DNA of 64,000 nt from Candidatus Raymondbacteria bacterium RIFOXYA2_FULL_49_16 (GTDB lineage: Bacteria; Fibrobacterota; OXYB2-FULL-49-7; XYB2-FULL-49-35), in the NCBI GenBank assembly GCA_001789205.1, contig MFYT01000005.1:1-64000 (forward strand), given 5' to 3'. The number at the start of each line of letters is the position of its first letter. The first letter of the stretch is position 1. A model generated the notes under the pieces. The model was not told the origin of the DNA. It saw only the letters and a list, made by a program, of their open reading frames with translations, and searched no databases. The translations under genes and the position numbers were made by a program. Shown here piece after piece: positions 1 to 7,993 of this stretch.

Positions 1-2
1 TT

Positions 3-56
3 ATTGCTTCTAAGCCGAACGAACCAGCACGGAAAAAGAAAATTAAAAAAGTGTAA
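3..56 (+). CDS. 3' end of a plus-strand gene (partial, tentative)
   Basis: From base 3 the plus strand reads an open frame that ends at a TAA at 54-56. It encodes a lysine- and arginine-rich tail ending in KKKIKKV. It would converge on the lyase gene that ends at 68. Only 17 codons are visible, so no function can be given, and the frame could be open by chance. Confidence 0.3.
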   Translation: MASKPNEPARKKKIKKV

Positions 57-67
57 AAATTAAGTGG

Positions 68-2629
68 TCACAGCACTAGTACGATATTTTTTGTCAGAAT
101 TTTATTTCCAATCACTGCTTTAACCATATAGACACCTGAACTATAGTTCTTTGCATTCCACGTTATGCTTTTTACCCCATTTTTGGCCGTGCTGGTTATA
201 GGAAGCTGGCCAACCAATACACCGTTAAAATTGTAGATACGGATGGTTCCTTTGGCTTTTTCGATCCCTCCCTTTTGATTAATTGAAATTGTTGTCGAGG
301 GGTTAAATGGGTTTGGATAAGCCTCTAGGCTCATTGCACTTTCCTGGCGCCCCTCTGCATCAGCTATAACAGAACTTGTTGTAAAGGTAGAAATGTAGTT
401 TCTTCCTGAAGTAACGGTATAGATGATTTCAGTTGTAGTCCCAGCGGTCTCTGAGGTCACACCATCAGCAAGCGTAAGCGGGGTCAACTTCTCGTTAAAT
501 ATCAGTGTAACAATAACAGCTCTATACGATGGTTCGCTAAGAGCTATTGAATATTCATTACCAGTTCTTGAATAATAGACAATACAGGGCTGATCAACCG
601 TTATCTTATCAACTGTTCCCGCTTCCCAGAAGACCGCGCCAACTGCATTCATAGTATTATGTTTCACAGCATGTATAGAATCAGTTTGGGCAATAATAGT
701 AACCGGTGAGTTGACAGCATAATTTTCCATATCACTGCTGCTGCAGTTCATAACCACACCGTATGCATAGGATGCACCGCTGACCTGTGTGCCATGATCA
801 TAATACAGGGTGATAAAGTTCCTTGAAAAGACCTCGTCGGTATTTGTATCCCATTCACCATTCATACCAAGCCAAGAGCCTGTCTGCTCTTTGCGAATAC
901 CTTTAACTGTCTGACCTCCGGGGAAATAGTATCCGATGCTGTCAAAATGGGCCCAGGAAATATCAGACATGGTTTCAGACCATCCCAGGTCCGCAGGTTT
1001 CGCCGTGCCATCTACAATAAGCGGTATGTCTGCTGCAGGTATCGGACGCTGATTGACTATGGTCTCAACCGTGTTGCTGGTGGCACAGTTAATATCTGAG
1101 CCAAGACATATCATTTCGTTGTCAAAAAAGAACCAACTTTTTTTGGCATTAAGATTACCTTGGCCGCCAAATGCGATCTGATCTAAAAAGTCCATGGCCG
1201 ATGTTCCGTTTTTCCCATCAGTAGTGCCGCCTACAAAAGAGCGAAAGCCTATACCAAGCCACCCTTTATAAGAGGAGGTTCTGCTTTTCTTCTCGGTCGT
1301 GGTTCCGGGTAATCGCTCCCAGTCTAGTGTCGGCAAAGTATTACCAACCTGATATTCGCCTCCTGCCCCGCGTTGAATAAAGGTGAATCCGTCAGACTGA
1401 TTCCAGGTTTTTTCGGGTTCATTGTTGGTACCCTCGCCCGAAAGGATACGGTCTGAGAACATCCGGACAGAAATAAACTGGTCCTCTCGGCGATGAACTG
1501 TATAGTCTGAACAGTTATAGTGTTTATGGCCAATAGGCCAGGCAGCTTCCACAGGCGAATTTGCGGCAAGGTTTGCGATTCCTGCGGCTTCCAGAGAATA
1601 CTCTCCCCAGTTTTCCATCATTTTCTTTGCGCCCGCGATACACTGGTCTTTATAGGGGTTGTCAAATTGCACAGCATTCAGCAGTATCTCAAGGCCAGCC
1701 GAACCGCTGGCATTGGACCTGGTGTAACTTCTTCCCATAACCGCAATATCCCAGTAATTATTGTTCAGACACCAGAGCATGCTTTCCCCAATCAAGGCCG
1801 AGACCAGATCAAATTTCTCCGTTGCCAGCTGGTAGGAGGTATTTCTGGAAAAGTAACAGTAATTAACAATTGCCTGAACAAAAGCGGCACCATACCCGCC
1901 CGTGTATATCTGGGGCCCATGGCTGTGCCAGGAATAATCAGTTTGCAGCCCATCAGCTAGGCTTGACTGCAATTCAATTCTGCCGGCAAAATCTCCTTTA
2001 ATTTTATTAAGCAGATTACTATTACTGTCTACAATCGCGCTGTAGAACTGGCAGATAGAAACCCAATTGGCATTCGCATCGCCTGCGCCGGAACTTGAAG
2101 CCACAAAACTTCGCTGTGTTGCTGCTGCCGCGCTGAACAATACTGGATCGATCTTACCCTGCATAAGCACAAGTGTAGGGCCATAGCGCAGCGGGATACC
2201 GATATCGCCCCACCACCAGTTCCCTAATATATCTCCGGCAACAGAGTAGTGCGACTGAATATTTGCCATCCCGGTCTCAATATCGGCAAGCAGATCGTTA
2301 TCCAAATAGAGGTCCTGGCCTGCGGTATTATAGGCAGTTGCCATGATTTTAAGGTTGGTATAATGGTCACCGGGTGTCCAACCTGTCCCGGGCACCTCAC
2401 TATAATCGATTCCTGGCCATGAACCGTCAGAGTTCATATCACTCTGCACCGCTTTAGTGTCAGTATTCAGTTTATTGATTGCAGCTGCTACCCGCTGATC
2501 AGATCGATCCGCTCCTGCAGCAGTCAAATAGTTGATGACATTTTTCCGCAACGTATCAACTTCGGAAGCCTGGACCATGTAGGTAGTAAACAGCGTCACA
2601 ACCGCTGCTACAAAAACCTTTGACATCAT
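68..2629 (-). CDS. Secreted polysaccharide lyase family 8 enzyme with C-terminal sorting module
   Basis: 853 residues. An N-terminal signal peptide ends near VQA-S. The next ~330 residues look like the alpha-helical catalytic domain of PL8 lyases (hyaluronate, chondroitin AC and xanthan lyases), which cleave uronic-acid polysaccharides by beta-elimination. Visible family signatures are NWWWGDIGIPL at 137-147, N188 in an NW pair, DYSWHSHGPQ..YTGGYG at 231-247, where H237 and Y246 have the His/Tyr spacing of the catalytic pair, and GRSYTR at 299-304. Beta-sandwich domains follow. The C terminus (about 775-853) carries a YPNPFNPSTT module typical of type IX-like exported proteins. The start is preceded by AAGGAG. 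The promoter and operators just upstream place it under the neighbouring LacI regulator. The exact substrate cannot be told from sequence. Confidence 0.85.
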   Translation of the reverse strand: MMSKVFVAAVVTLFTTYMVQASEVDTLRKNVINYLTAAGADRSDQRVAAAINKLNTDTKAVQSDMNSDGSWPGIDYSEVPGTGWTPGDHYTNLKIMATAYNTAGQDLYLDNDLLADIETGMANIQSHYSVAGDILGNWWWGDIGIPLRYGPTLVLMQGKIDPVLFSAAAATQRSFVASSSGAGDANANWVSICQFYSAIVDSNSNLLNKIKGDFAGRIELQSSLADGLQTDYSWHSHGPQIYTGGYGAAFVQAIVNYCYFSRNTSYQLATEKFDLVSALIGESMLWCLNNNYWDIAVMGRSYTRSNASGSAGLEILLNAVQFDNPYKDQCIAGAKKMMENWGEYSLEAAGIANLAANSPVEAAWPIGHKHYNCSDYTVHRREDQFISVRMFSDRILSGEGTNNEPEKTWNQSDGFTFIQRGAGGEYQVGNTLPTLDWERLPGTTTEKKSRTSSYKGWLGIGFRSFVGGTTDGKNGTSAMDFLDQIAFGGQGNLNAKKSWFFFDNEMICLGSDINCATSNTVETIVNQRPIPAADIPLIVDGTAKPADLGWSETMSDISWAHFDSIGYYFPGGQTVKGIRKEQTGSWLGMNGEWDTNTDEVFSRNFITLYYDHGTQVSGASYAYGVVMNCSSSDMENYAVNSPVTIIAQTDSIHAVKHNTMNAVGAVFWEAGTVDKITVDQPCIVYYSRTGNEYSIALSEPSYRAVIVTLIFNEKLTPLTLADGVTSETAGTTTEIIYTVTSGRNYISTFTTSSVIADAEGRQESAMSLEAYPNPFNPSTTISINQKGGIEKAKGTIRIYNFNGVLVGQLPITSTAKNGVKSITWNAKNYSSGVYMVKAVIGNKILTKNIVLVL

Positions 2630-2686
2630 AGGGACTCCTTCTTAAATTCAACCCTTCTATACCGATTTCGAAACGAAGCGTTGGAA

Positions 2687-2700
2687 ATGAAACGTTTCAT
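2687..2700. promoter_or_regulatory. LacI-family operator O1 at the lyase promoter
   Basis: Perfect 14-bp palindrome ATGAAACGTTTCAT. It lies directly downstream of the predicted -10 box, so a bound repressor would cover the transcription start. The core TGAAACGTTTCA has the central CG typical of LacI/GalR operators. Confidence 0.85.
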
Positions 2701-2706
2701 AATAAT

Positions 2707-2735
2707 AATTTAACCTTTTTTGAATTATTTGTCAA
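2707..2735 (-). promoter_or_regulatory. Sigma-70-type promoter of the lyase gene
   Basis: On the minus strand TTGACA (2730-2735), a 17-bp spacer and TAAATT (2707-2712). The operator O1 starts 6 bp downstream. Confidence 0.75.
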
Positions 2736-2796
2736 TAGCTAATTGACCTTTTTTCAAAAATTACTTATCATTTCCATATGAAATTATTTAAAAATA

Positions 2797-2810
2797 ATGA
2801 AACGTTTCAT
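2797..2810. promoter_or_regulatory. LacI-family operator O2, upstream of the lyase promoter
   Basis: Second perfect ATGAAACGTTTCAT, identical to O1 and exactly 110 bp from it, about 62 bp upstream of the -35 box. The spacing is close to an integral number of helical turns, which suits repression by looping. Confidence 0.8.
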
Positions 2811-2864
2811 AAAAAGCGTTGAATGCTAATGATTTTAGCGATATTTCTGCTTTTTACAAATTAT

Positions 2865-3908
2865 TCAGATCTCTCTTTTCTGTATCCTGCAGCCTACCAA
2901 AAGCCGTTGCGGCGGCAGGTCAGGATTTTCTGAGACCGCAGTGAAAAGTTTTGCTGCCTGGTCTGCCATGGCATTGAGATCTATACAGACCGAGGCAATA
3001 CGTGGATCATCAGGCTCGTAATCGCGCGTACCGTCGATACCTATCATGGGTGCTGATTTTAAAGCGTCCCAAATCCCCTTCTGCATAAGAATGTCCCTGT
3101 ATTTGAAACAGACTAAGTCTGTGGCTCCGATAAATGCCGGGTTTTTATCCGCCTTTAAAAAAGTCAGCGCCTTTTCCGAAGAGAGTGTATTCAGTTTTTT
3201 TAACGAAATCCGTTCTGCTGATAAACCTATCTTCTCTTCGACAACTTTTTTATAGCCGAAATAGCGGTCATCAAATATCGGATTTCCTGTTTCAGGATCC
3301 AGAAAGAGCAGCGGACCATCTGTTTTTTCCAGCAAATATTCCGCTGCTATGGAACCGGCATAAATATTGTCAGCCCTGACCGAGTGAAACTGGTTTTCGG
3401 ACTTTGCAATGTAGCTGCTTAAAAAAATCAGGACCTTTTCCTTTGCATAGAGTCCTAGTTTTGCATTAAGTGTCTCATCTATCAGATGGACATTGCCGAG
3501 AATAATGGTGCCGTCTGCACGTGTGGCGTCGAGAATGTTCAGGTATTCATCAATATTCTGCGGATAGCTTTCAAGAAGTGTAGTATGGCTTTTTTTGAGG
3601 GCCAGGTAAAGCGATGATAAAAGCAGGGCGAAATAGTTGTTCATGGCAATTTCGTTCCGCTGTATCCTGTAAAAAATAATGTTCAGTGTGTTGTACTTTT
3701 TGGTTTTATCCGGATCAATCCCTGATTTTGACAGCAGCATGCCTGATCTGGAGAGCTGTTCACTTGGCTTGTATCCCATTTTAAGCGCGGTTGTAAGGAT
3801 TTTCTTTCTGGTCTTTTCGGAGATTTCCGGGTAATTGCGCATTGCCCGTGAGACCATGGATTTGGAAATGCCGGTTTTTTCCGCGATTTGAGCAAGTGAA
3901 ACTTTCAT
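2865..3908 (-). CDS. LacI-family transcriptional regulator
   Basis: 347 residues from the ATG at 3908. The N terminus MKVSLAQIAEKTGISKSMVS is the LacI helix-turn-helix, followed by the hinge (EKTRKKI) and a periplasmic-binding-protein-like sugar domain to the C terminus. A GTG 15 codons upstream in frame is rejected. Translation from it would put extra residues before the helix-turn-helix, it overlaps the operator at 3941-3952, and a good AGGAA ribosome site precedes 3908. The gene faces the same way as the lyase, and identical operators stand in front of both genes. It is therefore the likely lyase regulator and autoregulates. The inducer is probably a breakdown product of the lyase substrate (inference). 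Confidence 0.88.
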   Translation of the reverse strand: MKVSLAQIAEKTGISKSMVSRAMRNYPEISEKTRKKILTTALKMGYKPSEQLSRSGMLLSKSGIDPDKTKKYNTLNIIFYRIQRNEIAMNNYFALLLSSLYLALKKSHTTLLESYPQNIDEYLNILDATRADGTIILGNVHLIDETLNAKLGLYAKEKVLIFLSSYIAKSENQFHSVRADNIYAGSIAAEYLLEKTDGPLLFLDPETGNPIFDDRYFGYKKVVEEKIGLSAERISLKKLNTLSSEKALTFLKADKNPAFIGATDLVCFKYRDILMQKGIWDALKSAPMIGIDGTRDYEPDDPRIASVCIDLNAMADQAAKLFTAVSENPDLPPQRLLVGCRIQKREI

Positions 3909-3940
3909 ATCAGGTTCCTGAATTAATTTCAATACATATT

Positions 3941-3952
3941 TGAAACGTTTCA
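3941..3952. promoter_or_regulatory. LacI-family operator O3 at the regulator's own promoter
   Basis: TGAAACGTTTCA, the same 12-bp core as O1 and O2. It lies between the -10 box and the ATG at 3908, which implies autoregulation. Confidence 0.85.
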
Positions 3953-3958
3953 CTTTAT

Positions 3959-3987
3959 AACATATAATTCAAAACTTTACCTGTCAA
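3959..3987 (-). promoter_or_regulatory. Promoter of the LacI-family gene
   Basis: Minus strand TTGACA (3982-3987), 17-bp spacer, TATGTT (3959-3964), with operator O3 starting 6 bp downstream. The geometry is the same as at the lyase promoter. Confidence 0.75.
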
Positions 3988-4102
3988 TAAAATTAAGTAA
4001 TGTTATTTTTTGGGCCCTTTGCCTGTCCAGCGGATTACATAAACCTCACCGATAGAAAGCTAAGGCATTTCAGCAACAGGCTTTCGGATACCTGACCGAG
4101 TA

Positions 4103-4444
4103 TCAGAACCCCAGAAGCGGGGAAAGCTTTGCACAGACGTTTTCCATGACTTCAACAGGCGCCGCACAGAACAACCTGACCTGACGCGCTTTCCAATCCA
4201 GGCTTTTTACCTGATCGGCAAGCACAACACCCGTAGCTTTGTGCCCTTCGGGGAAGGCGACTTCAAACGGATACCCTTTCACCTGACTGGTGATGGGGCA
4301 AAAAATGGCAAGCCCAACCTTGCGGTTATATGCTTCGGGAGAGAGGACCAGCGCAGGCCGATGCCCCGCCTGTTCGCGGCCTGACTGAGGATCAAAGTCC
4401 ATCCAGACAATATCACCACGGTCTGGACAATAATAATGAGCCAT
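4103..4444 (-). CDS. mazF: MazF/PemK-type mRNA interferase toxin
   Basis: 113 residues, the normal MazF length. The N terminus RGDIVWMDFDPQSGREQAGH is the family signature (RGDIv..df.P..G.EQ.g.RPalVls). ITSQVKGYPFEV and ADQVKSLDWKAR match the later conserved strands. MazF toxins are ribosome-independent endoribonucleases that cleave mRNA at short motifs. The gene overlaps the antitoxin stop codon by one base (TAATG), so translation is coupled. The intact motifs suggest a working toxin. Confidence 0.92.
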   Translation of the reverse strand: MAHYYCPDRGDIVWMDFDPQSGREQAGHRPALVLSPEAYNRKVGLAIFCPITSQVKGYPFEVAFPEGHKATGVVLADQVKSLDWKARQVRLFCAAPVEVMENVCAKLSPLLGF

Positions 4445-4686
4445 TACCAGATCTCCTTGCCGACCGCCTTACCCGTCCTGATCTCCCTATGGATATTGGT
4501 TGAGGTGACGGCTTTGAGAAGACTGGTCAGAGAATATTTCTTCGCTGTTTTTGGTTCAACGATAATCTTCCCTTTCTCGACTGTCATATCAACAACCGCA
4601 CCATTGGAAAGGTGTGTTTCCTCAATAAAAGTGCGTGGCAGCCGTATGGCAAGGCTGTTGCCCCATTTCTGAACCTTTGTGAACAT
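4444..4686 (-). CDS. mazE: MazE-type antitoxin (AbrB/SpoVT fold)
   Basis: 80 residues. VQKWGNSLAIRLPRTF is the swapped-hairpin DNA-binding motif of MazE, and the C-terminal half is the toxin-binding tail. GGGAGG lies 5 bases before the ATG. It is upstream of and coupled to mazF. An inverted repeat overlapping its promoter is a likely autoregulatory site. MazE neutralises MazF and represses the operon in known systems. Confidence 0.9.
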   Translation of the reverse strand: MFTKVQKWGNSLAIRLPRTFIEETHLSNGAVVDMTVEKGKIIVEPKTAKKYSLTSLLKAVTSTNIHREIRTGKAVGKEIW

Positions 4687-4702
4687 AGAGACCTCCCGTA
4701 AC

Positions 4703-4721
4703 GTATCTACAATGAAGATAC
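4703..4721. promoter_or_regulatory. Inverted repeat, probable MazE/MazEF operator
   Basis: GTATCT-7-AGATAC lies just upstream of the mazE ribosome site and overlaps the predicted -10 box (TATCTT). Confidence 0.6.
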
Positions 4722-4743
4722 TTTTTTTCCACGCCTTTTACAA
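4715..4743 (-). promoter_or_regulatory. mazEF promoter
   Basis: Minus strand TTGTAA (4738-4743), 17-bp spacer, TATCTT (4715-4720). The -10 box is embedded in the inverted repeat at 4703-4721. Confidence 0.55.
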
Positions 4744-4835
4744 TAGAAAGCTTTAGATGAAAATAATCAGCATCATGTCGTTTTAACGAATTTTCCATCT
4801 ATGATAATTGAGGGTGTCTGCCGAAGTAAGACGAA

Positions 4836-6989
4836 TCAGGCCCCAATCATCCAGGCATCATCGCTGAAATCTTTGGCAGACTGTGATTGAACCGCGGGCT
4901 TGATTGGTGACGGCTTTTCAACCTTTGGTGCAGCAGTCTTTTGAGCCACTGGTTCGGTTTTCGTCTGAGGAGCAGTCGCGGGTTCGGCATTCCGGGCGCC
5001 CTTGCATACAGGATAGGTTGAACAGCCCCAGAATTTCATCTGTTTGCCACTCTTCTTGTCCTTGTACCCGCGTTCGACCATGGGAGAACGGCACAGGGGG
5101 CAGAGAATGCCGCTTTTTTTGGATACCTCCATGGATTTTTTCGCCTTGAGCATCTTTTCGCTTACATTTTTGCTGCACTTGGGGCATTTGTAATATTTTC
5201 CAAACTTCCCTTTAAGCGAAACCATGAACACATCGCAATCAGGGCATTTGTTCTTTGAAACCACTGCCCCTTCCATTGAAAAAGGCCTGGCAGCAGGAGG
5301 CGGCATTTCTTTTGCCAGGGAATCGAAACTCTTCTTGGATGCCTCAAGCAGGCTGGTCCAATCCTTATACCATTTGCCGATAAAATTCCGGTAATTGTCC
5401 TTTGCCTCGGATATGTTGTCAAGGTCGTCTTCCAGCGCACGGGTATAGTCTGAAACAATGACCGATGGCATGGTGGCGGAGAGCAGTTTAATACAATCAA
5501 AACCCTTCTGTGTCGGGAAAAGAAAACCCTTTTTCCCTTCCTCGTAATATCCCCGGTCGAGCGGGGTTTGCACAATGGTCGAAAATGTTGACGGACGGCC
5601 AATACCCTGCTTTTCGATCTCCTTGGTAAGCGTGGATAGTTTGAACCGGGTTGGCGGCTTGGTCTCGAGCTGCGGGGTCTCGTATTTTTCAACAACACAG
5701 ACGCTGTCTGTCTGCAGATCCAGGGAAGCGTTGTTCGATTCCTCCTCCTCTTTTTCCTCTGATTCAACCTCGCTATACACGGCAGTGAATCCCTTATAGG
5801 TTTCAACACGGTTGCGAGTGAGAAAATTAATACCAGCGCCTGTGACAAACAGGATGTCTTCCCGTTTAAATATCTGCGGTTTGCATTGCGAAGCTAAAAA
5901 GCGGGTGCGGATGAGCGTGTATAGAGCGAGTTCGTCCCGGTCGCCCGCAAGCTCGGAAGAATCATCAGCATGCGTGGGCCGAATGCATTCATGCGCACCC
6001 TGGGCGCTCTTTTTGGCTGTATAGCGGACTGGTTTTTCCATGACCAGACCCGGATACTCCTTTTCAAGGACGCTCCGGGCAAGGGCAAGCCCTTCGTCGG
6101 AAATTTCCGTGGAATCAGTGCGAATGTAAGTGATATGTCCCTTGTGAAACAAAGACTGCAGGACCTGGGTTGTTCGTGCGGGCTTGAAATGGAGCTTGGC
6201 CGCGGCTTCGGTGATAATGGAACTGGTTATATAAGGGGGCTTGGGCCGTTTTTCTTCCTCGTAGGCGTTTATATTCACGACTGTGTGCTCTTCGCTAGCG
6301 TGCAGCTGCGCCATCAGCGCTTGGAGCTCCTCATCAGACTGAACCTTGGTCACCTTGAAATTGCCCTTGTCGTCCTCCCTTGCGTATTCGGAGAAAAAAC
6401 CATCCTTGTAAAATGCCTTGAGCGCGTAATACTTGCGCGTATTGAAATTTCTGATTTCCAGCTCGCGCTGGACCACGATGTTCAGACAGGGAGTCTGGCA
6501 GCGTCCCGCGGATTTGAGGCCAAAACGCTGGATGGCTGGACTCAGCTGATACCCGAATATCCGGTCAACCGCGCGCCGGGTCTTGTAGGCGTCCACCAGA
6601 TTCAAATCAATGGTGCGCGGGGCTGCGAGCGCGCGCGCCACTTCTTCCTTGGTAATGCTGAAAAAACAGACCCTGGGAATTTTTTTAATGTCGAGTTTCA
6701 GCAACCGGGCCACATGCCATGCAATGGCCTCGCCTTCGCGGTCAGGATCGCTTGCCAAATAGACCTCGTCGGCCTTGGCTGCCATGTTCTTGAGGCTGTC
6801 GACAACCTTGCTCTTGTCCGGATAGACTTGATATTTCTGGGCAAAAGTCCCTTCTTCTAGATCAATGCCAATGTCTTTCTGCGGCAGATCGCATATATGC
6901 CCCACTGATGCGCCCAGGGTCCAGGAATTGTCGAGAAATGTGCGGAGTTTTTTTATTTTATTCGGAGACTCAACAATGAGCAGTTTCAT
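4836..6989 (-). CDS. topA: DNA topoisomerase I (type IA)
   Basis: 717 residues. It relaxes negative supercoils through a transient 5'-phosphotyrosyl break. The TOPRIM domain starts at MKLLIVESPNK, and the metal site ASDPDREGEAIAWH is at about 79-92. AGRCQTP (161-167) and the active-site segment ITYIRTDS with Y288 follow. Two C4 zinc ribbons sit near 590-660 (CPDC..CPKC and CPLC..CSTYPVC). After them comes a low-complexity Pro/Ala/Lys tail. It is the third gene of a minus-strand operon after the sigma factor and kdsD, 23 bp behind kdsD. Confidence 0.95.
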   Translation of the reverse strand: MKLLIVESPNKIKKLRTFLDNSWTLGASVGHICDLPQKDIGIDLEEGTFAQKYQVYPDKSKVVDSLKNMAAKADEVYLASDPDREGEAIAWHVARLLKLDIKKIPRVCFFSITKEEVARALAAPRTIDLNLVDAYKTRRAVDRIFGYQLSPAIQRFGLKSAGRCQTPCLNIVVQRELEIRNFNTRKYYALKAFYKDGFFSEYAREDDKGNFKVTKVQSDEELQALMAQLHASEEHTVVNINAYEEEKRPKPPYITSSIITEAAAKLHFKPARTTQVLQSLFHKGHITYIRTDSTEISDEGLALARSVLEKEYPGLVMEKPVRYTAKKSAQGAHECIRPTHADDSSELAGDRDELALYTLIRTRFLASQCKPQIFKREDILFVTGAGINFLTRNRVETYKGFTAVYSEVESEEKEEEESNNASLDLQTDSVCVVEKYETPQLETKPPTRFKLSTLTKEIEKQGIGRPSTFSTIVQTPLDRGYYEEGKKGFLFPTQKGFDCIKLLSATMPSVIVSDYTRALEDDLDNISEAKDNYRNFIGKWYKDWTSLLEASKKSFDSLAKEMPPPAARPFSMEGAVVSKNKCPDCDVFMVSLKGKFGKYYKCPKCSKNVSEKMLKAKKSMEVSKKSGILCPLCRSPMVERGYKDKKSGKQMKFWGCSTYPVCKGARNAEPATAPQTKTEPVAQKTAAPKVEKPSPIKPAVQSQSAKDFSDDAWMIGA

Positions 6990-7012
6990 GATTCAAACAG
7001 GACAACGGTGGT

Positions 7013-7993
7013 CTACACCACTCCGGCCTTGAGGATATTGTGCATGTGAATGACGCCGGTGATCTTCTTTTGACGGGGATTGTTGACCACAATTAGACTG
7101 GTGATAGAATGCTTTTCCATGAGGGAGAGCGCCTCGACAGCCAAAAGCGAAGGCACCACGGTCTTGGGCTGCGCGATTTTGAGGGACTTCACCGGAGCTG
7201 ATAAATCCGCCTTTTTCTTCTCAAGCAGGCGGCGGAGGTCGCCGTCGGTGAGGATGCCGGCAAGCGCGCCGCGGCTATTGACAACGCAGGTCATGCCCAA
7301 CTTTTTCGCGGACATGATCCTGATGGCAATATCGAGTGAATCGTTTTCAGAAGTAACCGGTATTTTATCCTCAGACTGCATAAGGTCCTGGACCCTGAAG
7401 AGCAGGCGTCTCCCGATCTCGCCGCCCGGGTGCACGTTTTTATAGTCCTGGTGCTTGAAACCCTTCATTTTCATAAGCGTAATGGCCAGAGAGTCGCCCA
7501 ACGACGTGGTCACCGCTGAACTGATTGAGGGAACCAGATTAAAAGGGCAGGCCTCCTTGTAGACCCGTGTCTCAAGCGTCACGTCCGAGAACTTCGAAAG
7601 CGGCGATTCCTTGTCCCGGGTCATGGAGATGATTTTGACGCCCCGGCGCTTGATAAACGGGATAATGGAATTGAGTTCGCTGCTGCGGCCGCTATGCGAG
7701 ATGAGGATGACCGCGTCCGTGTCGGAGATCATGCCAATGTCGCCATGCAGACTCTCGGTGGGATGCATGAAAAAGGCCGGGGTTCCTGTTGAAGAAAAAA
7801 CCGATGCCATGCGGCGGGCAATAAGGCCCGATTTGCCAATGCCGCTGATTATAATTTTTCCTTTGACCTGGGAGAGCAATGTAAGCGCGTCGGTGAATGA
7901 GCGGTCCAGGCGGCGCGAACAGGCGGCAATGGCCGCTGCCTCGGCCCTTAAAACCCTCTGGCCCTCGGCGAGTATGTTCATGGCCATGGTCAC
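7013..7993 (-). CDS. kdsD: Arabinose-5-phosphate isomerase (KdsD/KpsF/GutQ family)
   Basis: 326 residues. The SIS sugar-isomerase domain (GIGKSGLIARRMAS..STGTPAFFMH.) fills the first ~200 residues, and two CBS domains fill the rest. The family converts ribulose-5-phosphate to arabinose-5-phosphate, the first step to the Kdo sugar of lipopolysaccharide, so a Gram-negative-type envelope is implied. The frame opens with a GTG whose GTGA overlaps the stop of the upstream sigma gene. ATG codons 3 and 5 are alternative starts. Confidence 0.9.
   Translation of the reverse strand: MTMAMNILAEGQRVLRAEAAAIAACSRRLDRSFTDALTLLSQVKGKIIISGIGKSGLIARRMASVFSSTGTPAFFMHPTESLHGDIGMISDTDAVILISHSGRSSELNSIIPFIKRRGVKIISMTRDKESPLSKFSDVTLETRVYKEACPFNLVPSISSAVTTSLGDSLAITLMKMKGFKHQDYKNVHPGGEIGRRLLFRVQDLMQSEDKIPVTSENDSLDIAIRIMSAKKLGMTCVVNSRGALAGILTDGDLRRLLEKKKADLSAPVKSLKIAQPKTVVPSLLAVEALSLMEKHSITSLIVVNNPRQKKITGVIHMHNILKAGVV

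Noticed and set aside
3909-3953. Upstream GTG start for the LacI regulator
   Set aside because: It lies in the operator, has no ribosome site, and adds residues before a canonical helix-turn-helix start.
4028-4086. Possible terminator behind mazF
   Set aside because: GAAAGC and GCTTTC can pair, but the loop is about 19 bases and no T-run follows on the relevant strand.
5970-6860. 296-codon plus-strand frame opposite topA
   Set aside because: topA is unambiguous on the minus strand, and the opposing frame has no family likeness.
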